NCBI GenBank assembly: GCA_965651535.1
Contig: CBFGSX010000077.1
Location: 1-6,714, forward strand
Origin: JAQGJA01 sp965651535
Lineage (GTDB): Bacteria; Pseudomonadota; Alphaproteobacteria; Micavibrionales; SZUA-601
Length of the DNA: 6,714 bases
Direction of reading: 5' to 3'
Shown here one piece after another: positions 5,514 to 6,714 of this stretch. Made by a program: the position numbers and the translations under genes. The notes below the pieces were generated by a model. That model did no database searches. It had not been told where the DNA came from and was given only the letters and a program-made list of their open reading frames with translations. Positions within the stretch are counted from its first letter, which is position 1. The number at the start of each line of letters is the position of its first letter.

Positions 5514-5541
5514 TTTATCTTGTTGATATTAAGACATTCAA
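5514..5541 (-). promoter_or_regulatory. Possible promoter for the dCMP deaminase gene
   Basis: On the minus strand, TTGAAT (complement of 5536-5541), 16 bp, GATAAA (complement of 5514-5519). Each box matches four of six bases. It would start transcription near 5507, about 25 nt before the ATG. This is a modest match and is supported mainly by position. Confidence 0.35.
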
Positions 5542-5558
5542 ACCACCCCAACTTTTAA

Positions 5559-5588
5559 TTGACAGAATTCTTATATTTATTATATACT
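5559..5588 (+). promoter_or_regulatory. Strong sigma70-type promoter for the gene at 5622
   Basis: A perfect TTGACA (5559-5564) is followed, 18 bp later, by TATACT (5583-5588); TATATA at 5581-5586 with 16-bp spacing is the alternative. Flanking DNA is very AT-rich. Predicted start is near 5595, about 27 nt before the ATG. Confidence 0.7.
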
Positions 5589-5621
5589 TATTCTTCGTTC
5601 GACGCGAAAGGGGGTAACAAA

Positions 5622-6362
5622 ATGTCAGAAAGAAAGAAAAAAAGAAATAGAAATAACCCTTCCTCGGCTGAGGTGGTGACAACGACACGGCGGCAGAAAA
5701 CCCGCGCCCGCGCGCTCGATAAAATGGACGTGGCGGAACTGCGCGAAGAATTGGCGACGGCGCTGGCCAAATTCGAGAAGAGCGTAGTCAAGGAAGCCGT
5801 CAACAAATTCAATATCGAACGCCTCTATATGGCCAGCAATACGGCCAATGCCCGGCTGGATGAAGAGGATCGCCCCATTTTGTCCTGGGACGACCATCTG
5901 GCGTATTTACGCCGGATAGCCGACGCGCCGATCAACAAGCAGCCGCCAAAGGATCGCGAGGAGGCCAAATTGATGCAGGATATGGTGCGTGAGGAGCTGG
6001 AGATCTTGACTGGCGCACGACAAAAAGCGGAGAAGAAAAAAGAGGATAAGAGAAAAATCACAGCCATGGATCTGGTGCAGTCGATTTATACGCGCAATCC
6101 CGGAATCGAACATGTGGCGCCCGTTCTGCCGTCAATTTATTACCATTACAAGATGGAGAAAATCGACGCAAAGACCGCGCAAGAAGCGGTGCATCAATTT
6201 CAAATACAGTTCTTTGAGGATCCGAATCTGACCATGGAAAAGAACAAGCATCTTCTTCATTATCGGGAATTTAGAAATACGCTTGAAATGATCGTCACGC
6301 CCGAGAAATACGCGGCGCGCATGGCTCATGAAGGAAAGAAAAATCCCAGGAAAAACCTGTAA
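5622..6362 (+). CDS. Unrecognised basic, helical protein
   Basis: This encodes 246 residues and no known family is recognised. The N-terminus is extremely Lys/Arg/Asn-rich (MSERKKKRNRNN), with a second basic patch TRRQKTRAR (22-30). A helical segment (33-70), an acidic turn LDEEDRPILSWDDHL (79-93), a Lys/Glu-rich charged helix (111-145), and a more globular C-terminal part with Tyr/His-rich PSIYYHYKMEK (170-180) and HQFQIQFFEDPNL (191-203) follow. There is no signal peptide or membrane helix; it is probably cytoplasmic, and the basic tail could bind nucleic acid (inference only). ATG 5622 follows AAAGGGGGT (5607-5615). The frame extends to a TTG at 5559, but that TTG is the -35 box. The stop codon lies inside a 13-bp tandem repeat. 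Confidence 0.75.
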   Translation: MSERKKKRNRNNPSSAEVVTTTRRQKTRARALDKMDVAELREELATALAKFEKSVVKEAVNKFNIERLYMASNTANARLDEEDRPILSWDDHLAYLRRIADAPINKQPPKDREEAKLMQDMVREELEILTGARQKAEKKKEDKRKITAMDLVQSIYTRNPGIEHVAPVLPSIYYHYKMEKIDAKTAQEAVHQFQIQFFEDPNLTMEKNKHLLHYREFRNTLEMIVTPEKYAARMAHEGKKNPRKNL

Positions 6363-6388
6363 GAAAAACCTGTAAGAAAAACCTGCGA
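6350..6388. repeat. Three tandem 13-bp repeats
   Basis: The unit GAAAAACCTGTAA occurs at 6350-6362 and 6363-6375, with a third copy at 6376-6388 that ends in CGA instead of TAA. The first copy contains the TAA stop of the gene at 5622-6362. Read on the minus strand, each copy carries CAGGTTTTTC, the 3' arm and T-run of a terminator. Confidence 0.9.
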
Positions 6389-6399
6389 TAGACAGGGTT
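6377..6399 (-). terminator. Probable accD terminator
   Basis: On the minus strand, AACCCTG (6399-6393) pairs with CAGGTT (6385-6380), with one bulged C and a 7-nt loop. The T-run reaches 6377. The hairpin starts within the TAA stop codon of accD. The stem is short, so efficiency is uncertain. Confidence 0.45.
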
Positions 6400-6714
6400 A
6401 TTTCATCAACACGCCGAGAATTTTGCCGATGGCCTCGGGCTGTTCGGCGCGCGGCACGACCATATCCACCATGCCGTGTTCCAGCAGGTATTCCGCCGTC
6501 TGGAAATCATCGGGTAGTTTTTGACGGATGGTTTCCTCGATCACGCGTTTGCCGGCAAAGCCGATCATCGCGCCCGGCTCGGCGATGTGAATATCACCCA
6601 GCATGGCAAACGATGCCGACACGCCGCCCGTGGTCGGGTCGGTCAGCAAAACGATATAGGGCAGCTTGGCTTCGCGCATGCGCTGCACGGCCACCGTGGT
6701 GCGCGGCATTTGCA
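6398..6714 (-). CDS. accD: Acetyl-CoA carboxylase carboxyltransferase subunit beta, C-terminal part
   Basis: Only the last 104 or so residues are inside the window; the 5' part continues past the right edge. The visible segment begins QMPRTTVAVQRM and contains the hallmark TDPTTGGVSASFAMLGD, then AEPGAMIGFAGKRVIE and TIRQKLPDDFQ, and ends in EHGMVDMVV. These match the crotonase-fold C-terminal half of AccD, which forms the biotin-carboxyl transfer site with AccA in fatty-acid synthesis. The GG in TTGGVSASF supplies oxyanion-hole amides in this family. The end, shortly after MVDMVVPR, is normal for compact AccD proteins. The gene is convergent with the orphan gene at 5622-6362, with 35 bp between stop codons. 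Confidence 0.95.
   Translation of the reverse strand, partial: QMPRTTVAVQRMREAKLPYIVLLTDPTTGGVSASFAMLGDIHIAEPGAMIGFAGKRVIEETIRQKLPDDFQTAEYLLEHGMVDMVVPRAEQPEAIGKILGVLMK

Overview
The window looks like chromosomal DNA of a Gram-negative alphaproteobacterium. It is moderately GC-rich, with strongly biased third positions in the core genes. It carries two small DUF465 (YdcH-like) genes, a phosphofructokinase with a PPi-PFK-like active site, a dCMP deaminase and the end of accD. The exact lineage cannot be fixed from the sequence; a free-living or predatory Rhodospirillales/Micavibrio-like bacterium is one guess. No tRNA, rRNA, CRISPR array or transposase was seen.

Layout, left to right. A DUF465 gene (minus, 1-207) is divergent from a 6-phosphofructokinase gene (plus, 331-1425). 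A 254-bp AT-rich intergenic stretch with hairpins and a good sigma70-type promoter leads to a second DUF465 gene (plus, 1680-1850). Two small unrecognised plus-strand genes follow (1963-2262 and 2374-2760). They share a motif of the form LExK-x3-CPGxM-x2-SE. Next is a tandem pair of exported paralogues (2821-3894 and 3878-4978) with the motif layout of the ChaN / erythromycin esterase / Tiki superfamily. A dCMP deaminase gene (minus, 4975-5481) converges on the second of these. A 246-residue orphan protein is encoded at 5622-6362 (plus), and the 3' end of accD (minus, from 6398 through the right edge) closes the window.

Transcription appears compact and mostly monocistronic. Terminator hairpins sit directly against the next ribosome-binding site or promoter at 1908-1951, 2300-2333 and 2760-2779. 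The exception is the overlapping exported pair, which should be co-transcribed and translationally coupled.

The housekeeping genes (pfk, dCMP deaminase, accD) serve glycolysis, pyrimidine nucleotide supply and fatty-acid synthesis and do not form one pathway. The most interesting content lies in the middle (about 1.9-5.0 kb): the exported Tiki/ChaN-like pair, preceded by two genes that share an unrecognised CPGxM motif.
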